From Chloracidobacterium validum (GTDB taxonomy: Bacteria > Acidobacteriota > Blastocatellia > Chloracidobacteriales > Chloracidobacteriaceae), in contig NZ_CP072649.1 of the NCBI RefSeq assembly GCF_018304825.1, positions 124,001 through 188,000 on the forward strand: a stretch of DNA of 64,000 nt. Reading direction: 5' to 3'. The position numbers and the translations under genes were made by a program. The notes under the pieces were generated by a model, which saw only the letters and a list, made by a program, of their open reading frames with translations, was not told where the DNA came from and did not search any database. Of this stretch, positions 54,590 through 62,609 are shown one piece after another. Position 1 is the stretch's first letter. Each line of letters begins with the position of its first letter.

Positions 54590-56124
54590 CAACCCATTCA
54601 TGGCCGCGGGCTGCCGGCCTGCTACTGCACCCAACGTCACTTCCCGGACCGGATGGCATTGGCGTTCTGGATGGATACGTTGAGGGATTTCTCGATTTTC
54701 TGGTCGCGGCCGGGCAGACCTACTGGCAAATCCTGCCGCTTGTCCCGACCGGTTATGGCGACTCGCCCTACGCCGGGTTGTCGGCCTTTGCCGGCAATCC
54801 ACTCCTGATTGCTGCCGAGACCTTGGTCGAGCTGGGGCTGGTGGCGCGCGAGCGCCTGCGTGATCGTCCGCCGTTTCCCGCCGACCGGGTGGATTACGGC
54901 GCGGTCATTGCCTGGAAGCAGGCCCTGTTGGGTGAAGCGTTCGAGCGATTCGCAACATCCGCCCCGGCGACATGGCAGGCGGATTTTGAGGTCTTTTGCC
55001 GAACCGAAGCCGGTTGGCTCACCGACTATGCGCAGTTTCGCGCCATCAAGGATGCCCACGGCGGCCGCCCCTGGCATGAATGGCCGCCCGCGTTGCGTGA
55101 CCGTCAGCCAGACGCACTAGCGTCTGTGACCCGCGAGTTGGGCGCGGCGATGGCGGCGCATCAGTTTCAGCAGTGGCTTTTTTTCAGGCAGTGGCAGCGG
55201 GTGCGCGAGTCGTGTCACCGCCGTGGCGTCCGCGTCATTGGCGACGCGCCGATCTTCGTTGCCTACGATTCAGCCGATGTCTGGGCCCATCGCGCTTTGT
55301 TCAAGCTCGACGCGCAGGGGCATCCAACCCATGTCGCCGGCGTGCCGCCAGACTATTTCAGCGCGACCGGACAACTCTGGGGCAACCCACTGTATGACTG
55401 GCGGCAGATGGCCGCGACCGGCTTTGCCTGGTGGCTGGCGCGCATGCGTCACCTGTTTCGACTCGTGGATGTCGTGCGGCTGGACCACTTCCGTGGGTTT
55501 GCGGCCTGCTGGACGATTCCGGCCAGCGCGCCGACGGCGGCCACCGGTCGGTGGGTCAAGACCCCCGGACGCAAGCTTTTTACGGCGCTCAACCGCGCTT
55601 TCGGCAGCTTGCCCATCATCGCGGAAGACCTGGGCGTGATCACCCCAGACGTGGTTGCCCTACGCGACGCCTTTGGCTTTCCCGGCATGCGCGTGTTGCA
55701 GTTTGCCTTTGGTGGCGATCCCACCAACCAGGACCTCCCACACAACTACGTCCCCAACGCGGTGGTGTACACCGGGACGCACGACAACGATACGACGGTG
55801 GGTTGGTATGCCAGTCGCCCAGGGGTCGGCTCAACCCGCGAGGCAGACGCGATTGAGCGGGAACGCGCCTTCTGCCGCGCTTACCTCAACAGCGACGGGA
55901 AGGAAATCCACTGGGACTTCATCCGCGCTGCTTACGCCAGCGTGGCCCACACGGCGATTGTTCCCATGCAGGACGTGCTGGGCCTGGGGAGCGAGGGACG
56001 GATGAACCTGCCGGCCAGCGAGCGCGGCAACTGGTCTTGGCGCTGTCACCGGCAGGACTTCGCATCGGCCGCCGCCGCGCGCTTGCGCGAGTTGGCGCAC
56101 CTGTACGGCCGGCTGCCCGGCTAA
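54586..56124 (+). CDS. malQ: MalQ: 4-alpha-glucanotransferase (GH77)
   Basis: The 512-residue enzyme moves maltosyl units between alpha-1,4-glucans in glycogen metabolism. It starts with GTG overlapping the upstream stop. Motifs are AGLLLHPTSLPGPDGIG, WQILPLVPTGYGDSPYAGLS, VVRLDHFRGFAACW (nucleophile Asp), IAEDLGVITPDV (acid/base Glu) and TGTHDNDTTVGWY. Length and order are typical. Its coupling to a WecA-like gene is unexpected. Confidence 0.95.
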   Translation: MTTHSWPRAAGLLLHPTSLPGPDGIGVLDGYVEGFLDFLVAAGQTYWQILPLVPTGYGDSPYAGLSAFAGNPLLIAAETLVELGLVARERLRDRPPFPADRVDYGAVIAWKQALLGEAFERFATSAPATWQADFEVFCRTEAGWLTDYAQFRAIKDAHGGRPWHEWPPALRDRQPDALASVTRELGAAMAAHQFQQWLFFRQWQRVRESCHRRGVRVIGDAPIFVAYDSADVWAHRALFKLDAQGHPTHVAGVPPDYFSATGQLWGNPLYDWRQMAATGFAWWLARMRHLFRLVDVVRLDHFRGFAACWTIPASAPTAATGRWVKTPGRKLFTALNRAFGSLPIIAEDLGVITPDVVALRDAFGFPGMRVLQFAFGGDPTNQDLPHNYVPNAVVYTGTHDNDTTVGWYASRPGVGSTREADAIERERAFCRAYLNSDGKEIHWDFIRAAYASVAHTAIVPMQDVLGLGSEGRMNLPASERGNWSWRCHRQDFASAAAARLRELAHLYGRLPG

Positions 56125-56265
56125 ACAGTCGCCGTCCCCGGGCGCGTCAGGCGGAACGCCTCCATAGCTGAAAAAAGCGAAACATTGGCTGCCAGTGCGC
56201 TATTGTGGCTATATATCCGACTGTCATCCGTCGTCGGTTGGCAGCTTCGACGTGAGGTACAGGAT

Positions 56266-56895
56266 ATGTCCATTCGCATCGTCGTGATTAGCGACACCCA
56301 CGGCAACCATGACTTTGACGTGCCAGAGGGCGATATTCTCATCCACGCCGGCGACTTCACCCGGCGCGGCACGCTCGATGAGCTACGTCTGTTTGATGCT
56401 TTTCTGCACCGGCAGCCACATCCGCACAAGTTCGTCGTCGCCGGAAATCATGATCACTGCGCGCAGGAAAATGGAGCCGCTCCCGAAACGCTGCTCAAGC
56501 ATGCTGTCCACTTGGTTGATGCGTCCGCCGTTGCCTGCGGACTCAAAATCTACGGGAGTCCCTGGCAACCCTGGTTCATGAATGGCGCCTTCAATCTGTG
56601 GAAGAAAGCAGCCCTGCGCGAAAAGTGGGACTTGATTCCTGAAGATACAGATGTGCTGATTACGCACACCCCGCCCTACGACATTCTCGACCGGACCCAG
56701 TTTGGGTGGCGCGTTGGCTGTGGGGAGTTGCGCGCGGTGGTTGACCGGATTGCGCCCCGCCTGCATGTGTTTGGTCATATCCACGAAGCCTATGGGCGGA
56801 TGCGCCAGGGCGCGACGGAGTTTGTCAACGCGGCCCTGTGCAGCCTGCGCTACCGCATCGTCAACCGGCCGGTGGTCGTTGATCTCGACGTTTGA
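56266..56895 (+). CDS. Calcineurin-like metallophosphoesterase (MPPED-like)
   Basis: The 209-residue protein (ATG 56266, GAGGT upstream) has the metal motifs VVISDTHGNHD, LIHAGDFTRRG, VAGNHDHC, LITHTPPYDILD and VFGHIHEAYG. The layout, with AFNLWKKAALREKWDLIP, resembles MPPED1/2-type phosphodiesterases. The natural substrate is unknown. It stands 29 bases before purK on the same strand. Confidence 0.9.
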   Translation: MSIRIVVISDTHGNHDFDVPEGDILIHAGDFTRRGTLDELRLFDAFLHRQPHPHKFVVAGNHDHCAQENGAAPETLLKHAVHLVDASAVACGLKIYGSPWQPWFMNGAFNLWKKAALREKWDLIPEDTDVLITHTPPYDILDRTQFGWRVGCGELRAVVDRIAPRLHVFGHIHEAYGRMRQGATEFVNAALCSLRYRIVNRPVVVDLDV

Positions 56896-56924
56896 AGGCA
56901 AAAAACGGCAGCAGTGAGCGCGCC

Positions 56925-58064
56925 ATGACGCAGCGGGTGGCCATTCTTGGTGGTGGGCAGTTAGCGCGGATGTCGGCCTATGCCGCCTACCGGCTGGGCG
57001 GTGAGGTTGGCATTGTCGCGCGTCCCACCGATGACAGTCCGGCACGGTTGGTCGCGTCCGAGCAGTTCGTGGGGGATTGGTCCGCGCCCGCGCTGCTGGA
57101 TGCCGTCGCTGACTATGCAGATGTCGTGCTGCTTGAAAACGAGTTCATCGCGCCCGACATCTTGCGCCATCTCGAAGCCACCGGCAAAACCCGCGTCATT
57201 CCCTCGGCGCAGACCATTGCGCTGGTTCAGGACAAGTTTTCGCAAAAAACCGCGCTGGCGCAGGCCGGACTGCCCGTGCCGCGCTTTGCCGCGGTGGCCT
57301 CGCCAGAGGAAGTGCTGGCCGTGAGCCGTCAGTTCGGGTTGCCCCTGGTGCTCAAGTGTCGCACGAATGGCTACGACGGCTACGGCAACGAGCTAATCCG
57401 CGGCGCGGCCGACATTGCCCCGGCTTTTGAGAAGCTACTCCGGCGCGGCAGTCCGTTGATGGTTGAGGAATTCGTGCCCTTCACCAAGGAGTTGGCCGTG
57501 ATGGCCGCGCGCAATCAGCGCGGCGAAGAAGTGATTTACCCGGTCGTGGAAACCATCCAGCACGCACAGGTGTGCCACACAGTACTCGCTCCGGCGAGCG
57601 TTTCCGAAGCGACAGCCAGGAGCGTCGCGGCGCTGGCGCGGCAGGTGCTTGAAGCCATTGCAGGCGTGGGGGTCTTTGGCATCGAGCTGTTTCTGCTCAA
57701 TGACGGCGAGGTGCTCATCAATGAAATTGCCCCGCGTCCGCACAACTCAGGCCACTACACCATCGAAGCCTGCGAGACCTCGCAGTTTGAAAACCACATT
57801 CGGGCCGGATTGAACTTGCCGCTGGGATCACCGCGCATGCGTTCGCCCGTGGCGGTGATGGTCAACTTGTTGAGTGGCTTCGACGCCCCTGCGCAGCCGA
57901 TCGGGCTGGAGTCCGCGCTGGCCGTGCCTGGCGTGACGGTACACTTCTACGGCAAGAAGCTGGCACGTCCAGGGCGCAAAATGGGACACGTCACGGCGCT
58001 GGGCGAGGACCTGGGGGAGACCCGTGAACGCGCACTGCGTGCCGCCCGCGCCATCGCCATTTGA
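56925..58064 (+). CDS. purK: PurK: 5-(carboxyamino)imidazole ribonucleotide synthase
   Basis: The 379-residue ATP-grasp enzyme joins bicarbonate to AIR in purine synthesis. It has VAILGGGQLARMSAYAAYRL, DVVLLENEFI, VLKCRTNGYDGYGNELI, VEEFVPFTKELAVMAARN and LINEIAPRPHNSGHYTIEAC. The start is ATG 56925. purE is not adjacent here. It converges on the DUF3810 gene with 7 bases between. Confidence 0.95.
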   Translation: MTQRVAILGGGQLARMSAYAAYRLGGEVGIVARPTDDSPARLVASEQFVGDWSAPALLDAVADYADVVLLENEFIAPDILRHLEATGKTRVIPSAQTIALVQDKFSQKTALAQAGLPVPRFAAVASPEEVLAVSRQFGLPLVLKCRTNGYDGYGNELIRGAADIAPAFEKLLRRGSPLMVEEFVPFTKELAVMAARNQRGEEVIYPVVETIQHAQVCHTVLAPASVSEATARSVAALARQVLEAIAGVGVFGIELFLLNDGEVLINEIAPRPHNSGHYTIEACETSQFENHIRAGLNLPLGSPRMRSPVAVMVNLLSGFDAPAQPIGLESALAVPGVTVHFYGKKLARPGRKMGHVTALGEDLGETRERALRAARAIAI

Positions 58065-58071
58065 GGGCGCG

Positions 58072-59193
58072 TCAGTTGAGTTTTCCGGCGGCTTGCCAGG
58101 CCAGTAGCCAGCCGGTCACTTCACCATAGTTGGCAACGCCCGATGACACGCCATTCGCCTGAAGGTAGGCGTGATTGAGGCGCATCGAGACCCGGGCCAG
58201 GCGGCCCGACGCATAGCGCGACCAGTAGCGTCCCTGCGCTCTCCAGTCCGTCCGCAAGCCGTCGCCAGCCAGCGCCGCCACGGCCTGGTAGCGGGCCGGC
58301 GCGCGGGCCAGGTCGCGCAAGGCATAGCGCGCCGCGCCGGCCCAGCCGCTGTATCGTATGTAGGGGTGCTCGGCCCGAAGGCACACGATGGTGGCAACGA
58401 AATTGGCTTCACTTTCAAAAGCAAATCCGCGCTGGTGCGCCATTTCGTGCGCCACGGTGAAAGGCAGGCTGCTGGCCGGTTGGTAGCGGTCGTAGTGCGG
58501 CTCGCCGGTGAAGGGAATGAATATGCCGGAGATACCGGCGCGCGCCATAAGCCCGGATGACCAGGGCGCTTTGGGTGGCGCAAACTGGATGTGCGCCAGG
58601 TGAGCCAGTTCCGGGCATCGGCGGAAACTGGCGTCGAGCAAGTCGGTCAGTTCGGCAAGCGACATTGGGAGGCGGCTGCCGTTTTCGGCATCCAGCGGCG
58701 GCGCGGCGGCGGCGAGTTCGGCATTGGCCTGCTCGACGCAGGTTCGCGCAAACTGCTCGAGCGCCACCGGGTCGGGCGGCGGGGGCGTCAGGCCGAAGGT
58801 GTTTGGGACGGCCGTTCGGGCGTAGTGATAGCCGAACAACAGCAGGAAGAGATGCGCGCCCAGTCCCAGGCAGATGATGGCAACCGGCACGCCGCGCCCA
58901 AGCAGGATGCCGAGCCGTGGACGTTGCCGCCGCCCATGCCAGGCTGCCCAGGCGCCCAGCCCAAGGCTGCCCGCCAACAGCATCCCCAGCACCGCCTCGG
59001 CCAGCGAGAACGGAACGAGCCGGCCGGGCAGCGCCACCCAGGCCGCGAGTGCCGGATACACCCACCCGGCATAGACGGTTTCGACCAGACGCGGGGCATG
59101 GTCGGCGAGGACGCGCAGACCATAGGCGCTGCCGCTCACCAGCCCAGCAAGCAGCCACAGGCTCCACGTTGTGGCCGATAGCCGTCGCAGCAA
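58072..59193 (-). CDS. DUF3810 membrane zinc-metallopeptidase-like protein
   Basis: The 373-residue protein has three N-terminal hydrophobic helices and a DUF3810 domain with the gluzincin-like motif FTVAHEMAHQRGFAFESEAN, in which the HExxH and following Glu would bind zinc. ANFVATIVCL and WSRYASGRLARVSMRLNHAY also fit the family. It is probably a membrane-anchored protease of unknown target. Only a TTG (59193) without a ribosome-binding site fits as the start, so the N-terminus is uncertain. It lies 6 bases after the coiled-coil gene. Confidence 0.82.
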   Translation of the reverse strand: MLRRLSATTWSLWLLAGLVSGSAYGLRVLADHAPRLVETVYAGWVYPALAAWVALPGRLVPFSLAEAVLGMLLAGSLGLGAWAAWHGRRQRPRLGILLGRGVPVAIICLGLGAHLFLLLFGYHYARTAVPNTFGLTPPPPDPVALEQFARTCVEQANAELAAAAPPLDAENGSRLPMSLAELTDLLDASFRRCPELAHLAHIQFAPPKAPWSSGLMARAGISGIFIPFTGEPHYDRYQPASSLPFTVAHEMAHQRGFAFESEANFVATIVCLRAEHPYIRYSGWAGAARYALRDLARAPARYQAVAALAGDGLRTDWRAQGRYWSRYASGRLARVSMRLNHAYLQANGVSSGVANYGEVTGWLLAWQAAGKLN

Positions 59194-59199
59194 GGAAGT

Positions 59200-59673
59200 C
59201 TAGGTCGTCGTGTCGGAATCTGAATCAGCGGTGCCGTCGGCTTTTTTGCGCGAACGCGACGCCTTGCGCGGCGTCGTTCCGCTGCTCGCCGCACGCCGTC
59301 CAGCCGCGGCCGCGGTCGGGGCGGCCGCCGCTGGCAGTCGCTCGGAGATTTCTTCGAGCCGCTCGCTCAAGTGTTCGAGTTGACCGGCAATTTCGTCGAG
59401 TTGACGACTGAGTTTTTTGTAATCGTCGCGCGTCAGGATGTTCATCGTCCGCAGGCTCGCGCCGACCAGTTCCTGAACGCGATTGGCGAGGTTCATCGGC
59501 TGTTCGAGCGCGGTCGCCAGGGCCGCCGCAAACTGTGGGTTGTGGACGAGCTGCTCCCACCGCTCGGTCGCCTGCTCGACAACATTCTCAAAAATGGTAG
59601 GCGCTGAGTCTTTGCGTTTGTCCTTGAGTTTTTCTTCTCTGGGCTTTTCTTCTTTGTATTTGTGCTTGCTCAC
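59200..59673 (-). CDS. Coiled-coil, phasin-like protein of unknown function
   Basis: The 157-residue protein starts at GTG 59673 with GAGG 8 bases upstream. A lysine-rich head (KHKYKEEKPREEKLKDKRKD) precedes an amphipathic helix (VVEQATERWEQLVHNPQFAA), a segment ANRVQELVGASLRTMNILTR, and the coiled coil KLSRQLDEIAGQLEHLSERL. The Ala/Arg/Ser-rich tail resembles that of phasins. A role on polyhydroxyalkanoate granules is possible but unproven; no phaC is nearby. Confidence 0.62.
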   Translation of the reverse strand: MSKHKYKEEKPREEKLKDKRKDSAPTIFENVVEQATERWEQLVHNPQFAAALATALEQPMNLANRVQELVGASLRTMNILTRDDYKKLSRQLDEIAGQLEHLSERLEEISERLPAAAAPTAAAAGRRAASSGTTPRKASRSRKKADGTADSDSDTTT

Positions 59674-59691
59674 GGCAGGGACCTCGGGGCT

Positions 59692-59715
59692 GTGGATTCA
59701 AGTGGTGGATTCAAG
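59692..59715. repeat. 11-bp direct repeat with 13-bp period
   Basis: GTGGATTCAAG occurs at 59692-59702 and 59705-59715 in the leader of the coiled-coil gene. It is another member of the short-duplication series in gaps between genes. Confidence 0.85.
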
Positions 59716-59799
59716 ACGGTGGATGTGGCGCGCAACATAGCATGGCTCGGATGGCCAATGGCGAGGCGTCGCTTGGACCGAGCAACCCTCGCGTTCAGC

Positions 59800-60090
59800 C
59801 TACGCTTTTGTAAGTGGAAACTGGGTCGGAAGGGCGGGTTGCGCCACCAGCTCGCGGTTGGCAACTTTGACGCCCCGCAGGTGGCGCCGAATCGTTCCAC
59901 GATAGACCGCGCCGCACCGGCGGCAGCGATAATAGGTTTCGCCAGCGCCCAACTGCGCGCGCAGGTTGTCGGGTGGCGTCAACCATTCGCGCAGGTGCCC
60001 ATTGCACAGGCTTTCCTTGCCTTTGTCGTCCACCTTCTTGACCGTGCAGTTGTGTTGAATGTCAGGGTTCTGCAACTTCAGGATTTCCAT
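59800..60090 (-). CDS. Zinc-ribbon-like protein, unknown function
   Basis: The 96-residue protein starts at ATG 60090 with GAGGGA 7 bases upstream. Cys residues at HNCTVKK and ESLCNGHLREW, plus YYRCRRCGAVYRGT, suggest one zinc-binding ribbon. The tail is basic. The frame stays open to 60237 and includes another KCSSQEC pair, so a longer form cannot be excluded. It is divergent from the helicase-half gene across about 120 bases. Confidence 0.55.
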   Translation of the reverse strand: MEILKLQNPDIQHNCTVKKVDDKGKESLCNGHLREWLTPPDNLRAQLGAGETYYRCRRCGAVYRGTIRRHLRGVKVANRELVAQPALPTQFPLTKA

Positions 60091-60209
60091 CGCCGTTCCC
60101 TCGTGAGTTAGGGTAAAGTCGCGGTTGCACTCTTGACTGGAACACTTCGGCCACACTGTACGCGATGACACGCTGGCCGTGAGTTGACCTGGATGATGGT
60201 GGGGGGAAC

Positions 60210-61838
60210 GTGCGTCTTCCGTTTGAACCAGCTTCATTTCCCGACGTTCTGGAAACTTTGCTTCAGTACGATCTCACGCCAGCCATCATTTTCCTCCCCA
60301 GTCGCCGGGGATGCGATGAGGCGGTGGATAGCTTCCGCCGGATGCGCCTGCCAGATTTGTCCAGCGACCAGCAGCGGCGCATTGCGAGTATCGTTGCGGA
60401 GTATCCTGATGAGGCGGGTTACGTCGAACAGCATCGGCAGTTTTCATTGCTCTTGCGCAAAGGTATTGCCGCCCACCATGCCGGACAGTTGCCGGCGTGG
60501 AAGCATGTGGTTGAGCGGGCCATGTCGGCCGGTGCGCTGCGCGCGGTCTTTGCGACCTCGACGCTCGCGGCCGGTATTGATATGCCGGCGCGGTCGGTCG
60601 TGATTACGGCTTCGAGTCAACGCTCAGATGACGGTCATCGTGACATCAAGGCCTTTGAGTTGGCCCAAATGACAGGTCGCGCCGGTCGCCGCGGCCGTGA
60701 CCGGGTCGGCTTTGCCGTTTTCGTGCCGGGCCCGTTTCAGGATATGCACGTTGTGGCGGAAAAGCTGCTCAGCCCGCCAGAACCGGTCGAAAGCGCCTTT
60801 GACGCCAACTACACCATGGCGCTCAACCTCCTTCAGCAGATGTCGCCGCAGGCAGCACGAAGCTTGATCGAACGCAGCTTTCGGCACTTTCAAAACCGTA
60901 AGCTGGCCGACCGCCTGCGTCCCCGCCTCGATGAACTCAAAGCCATTTGCGCCGCCGATGCGGAAGTATGTCCGGCTGGTGATCGCGCGCGAACCTTTGC
61001 CGCCTATCGCCCGGTTTCGCGTGAGGTGGCTGCCGCGCGCAAACAGCTTCGCCGCTGGCAGAGCGCCAAGCGCCACCTTGACCTGGACGACCCGGCCATC
61101 CGCGCCGATTATGCCGCTGCCGTGGCCACCGTTGAGCGGCTCGAAGCCGAAGCCGCCAACTTCGCGTGCTTCACCTGCCCACACGTAACGAACTGCGGAC
61201 CCCGCGCGGCCGAGCTAGAGGAAACGCAGCGGTCCTATGAGCAACTGGCCCAACGATTCTCCGAGATTGAGAATGGACTGTGGTGGCGTTTCCAAAACTG
61301 CGTCGCCGTGCTGCAACACTACGGCTACCTTGACCAGGACTGGCGTCCCACGGCCGATGGGCGGTGGGCGGCGCAGTTGCGCGTGGACAACACTGTCTTT
61401 ATTGGTGAATTGATCCGCGCTTCTATCTTTGATGTTGAGAGTCCACGTCACCTTGCCGCCCTGTGTGGGGCTATTGCCGCTGAGGACCGGGAGTTTCCGC
61501 TTCATGGTGACAGCCGGGCTGAGTACCTCCGTCCGCTCAAGAAAGTGCGCGGCATTGCCTATGCGATTGCCGATGTGCAAGCGCGTTACGCCAACTACTG
61601 CGCGATGACCATTGACTATGACGCCGGCCGCTTGCTGTGGACGTGGGCGGATGGGCAATGTGCGTGGGAAACCCTGCTCTCTCTGACGGAAGCGGTCGAA
61701 GGCGACATTGCGCGGCTCCTGCTGCGCACCTCCGATCTGTTAGGGCAGTTAGCGGGACTGTCGGCCTCCCATCCGAAGCTGGCCGAACAAGCGCGGGCCG
61801 CGATTTATGCCATCCGCCGTCCACCAGTTGAAGATTGA
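60210..61838 (+). CDS. Ski2-like helicase lacking the first RecA domain
   Basis: The 542-residue protein starts at GTG 60210 after GGTGGGGGGAAC. It begins directly at the second helicase domain: PAIIFLPSRRGCDEAV (motif IV), FATSTLAAGIDMPARSVV (motif V) and QMTGRAGRRGRDRVGFAVF (motif VI). The following winged-helix and DSHCT-like region includes a four-Cys-type CFTCPHVTNC. Walker A, DExH and motif III are absent, and no ORF upstream supplies them because the upstream gene runs the other way. It may be an adaptor, half of a split enzyme, or a decayed gene. Confidence 0.75.
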   Translation: MRLPFEPASFPDVLETLLQYDLTPAIIFLPSRRGCDEAVDSFRRMRLPDLSSDQQRRIASIVAEYPDEAGYVEQHRQFSLLLRKGIAAHHAGQLPAWKHVVERAMSAGALRAVFATSTLAAGIDMPARSVVITASSQRSDDGHRDIKAFELAQMTGRAGRRGRDRVGFAVFVPGPFQDMHVVAEKLLSPPEPVESAFDANYTMALNLLQQMSPQAARSLIERSFRHFQNRKLADRLRPRLDELKAICAADAEVCPAGDRARTFAAYRPVSREVAAARKQLRRWQSAKRHLDLDDPAIRADYAAAVATVERLEAEAANFACFTCPHVTNCGPRAAELEETQRSYEQLAQRFSEIENGLWWRFQNCVAVLQHYGYLDQDWRPTADGRWAAQLRVDNTVFIGELIRASIFDVESPRHLAALCGAIAAEDREFPLHGDSRAEYLRPLKKVRGIAYAIADVQARYANYCAMTIDYDAGRLLWTWADGQCAWETLLSLTEAVEGDIARLLLRTSDLLGQLAGLSASHPKLAEQARAAIYAIRRPPVED

Positions 61839-61839
61839 C

Positions 61840-62445
61840 ATGGCGGCGACGCAGCAGGCGCCTCGCCGGCGCGAGGCTCAGAAACTCGATGTCGGATGCG
61901 GGACGCGCAAGCAGCCGGGCGCGATTGGATTGGACCGCATCGCCTTGCCTGGGGTGGATGTCGTCCATGACCTCGATGTCCGTCCTTACCCATTTCCGGC
62001 AGACACCTTCGACGAAATTTACGCGCGGCATGTCATCGAGCATGTCGCGTCGGTGCCCGATTTTCTGTCCGAACTCCACCGGATTGCCGCGCCGGGGGCG
62101 CGGCTCCACATCGTGACCCCGCATTACTCGTCGCTTGGTTCCTGGAGTGACCCCACCCATCGGTGGCACTTCAGCACCTACAGCTTCGACTACTTTGCCG
62201 CTGACCATCCAGCCGCGCACTACGCCGGCGGTGGCTTTCGGATTCACCGCGTCGAGGTGACATTCCTGCGGCTCTGGCGGCTCCTTGGCGTGGCGTGCCT
62301 GGTCAATGCCATCAATCGGCATCCGCGCTGGCGGATATTTCGTAAAGTCTGGGAAGAGTACCTGAGTTTTGTCATTCGCGCCCGCGACATCCAGGTGACG
62401 CTCGAAGCCGTCAAAGCTGGACGCGGCCTGGAAGATACGCTGTAG
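61840..62445 (+). CDS. SAM-dependent methyltransferase-like protein
   Basis: The 201-residue protein (ATG 61840) has a class I methyltransferase fold: QKLDVGCGTRKQPGAIGLDR (motif I), DVRPYPFPADTFDEIYARHV and IEHVASVPDFLSELHRI. The C-terminal third contains THRWHFSTYSFDYF, typical of the type-11 family acting on sugars or glycans. The substrate is unknown. It starts 1 base after the helicase-half stop codon, so the two are likely in one operon. Confidence 0.82.
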   Translation: MAATQQAPRRREAQKLDVGCGTRKQPGAIGLDRIALPGVDVVHDLDVRPYPFPADTFDEIYARHVIEHVASVPDFLSELHRIAAPGARLHIVTPHYSSLGSWSDPTHRWHFSTYSFDYFAADHPAAHYAGGGFRIHRVEVTFLRLWRLLGVACLVNAINRHPRWRIFRKVWEEYLSFVIRARDIQVTLEAVKAGRGLEDTL

Positions 62446-62609
62446 TTTGGCCGCCTTTTCCAGTCCTGGCTTGCGTCACGACGGCTGAACCGTATAGCCT
62501 GCGAGTGGTGTAACGGGTCGGCCCGATGGGCCGGGAAGTCCCAGGTGGCGCGCGCCAGAGGCCGGGCGCTCGCCGATCAAGCGGAAGGTAGTTTGCAAAG
62601 GTAACCGGT

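Noticed and set aside
62519-62533. Stem CGGCCC-GAT-GGGCCG between the methyltransferase and lytic transglycosylase genes
   Set aside because: No T-tract follows and the loop is only 3 bases; by itself it supports no particular function.
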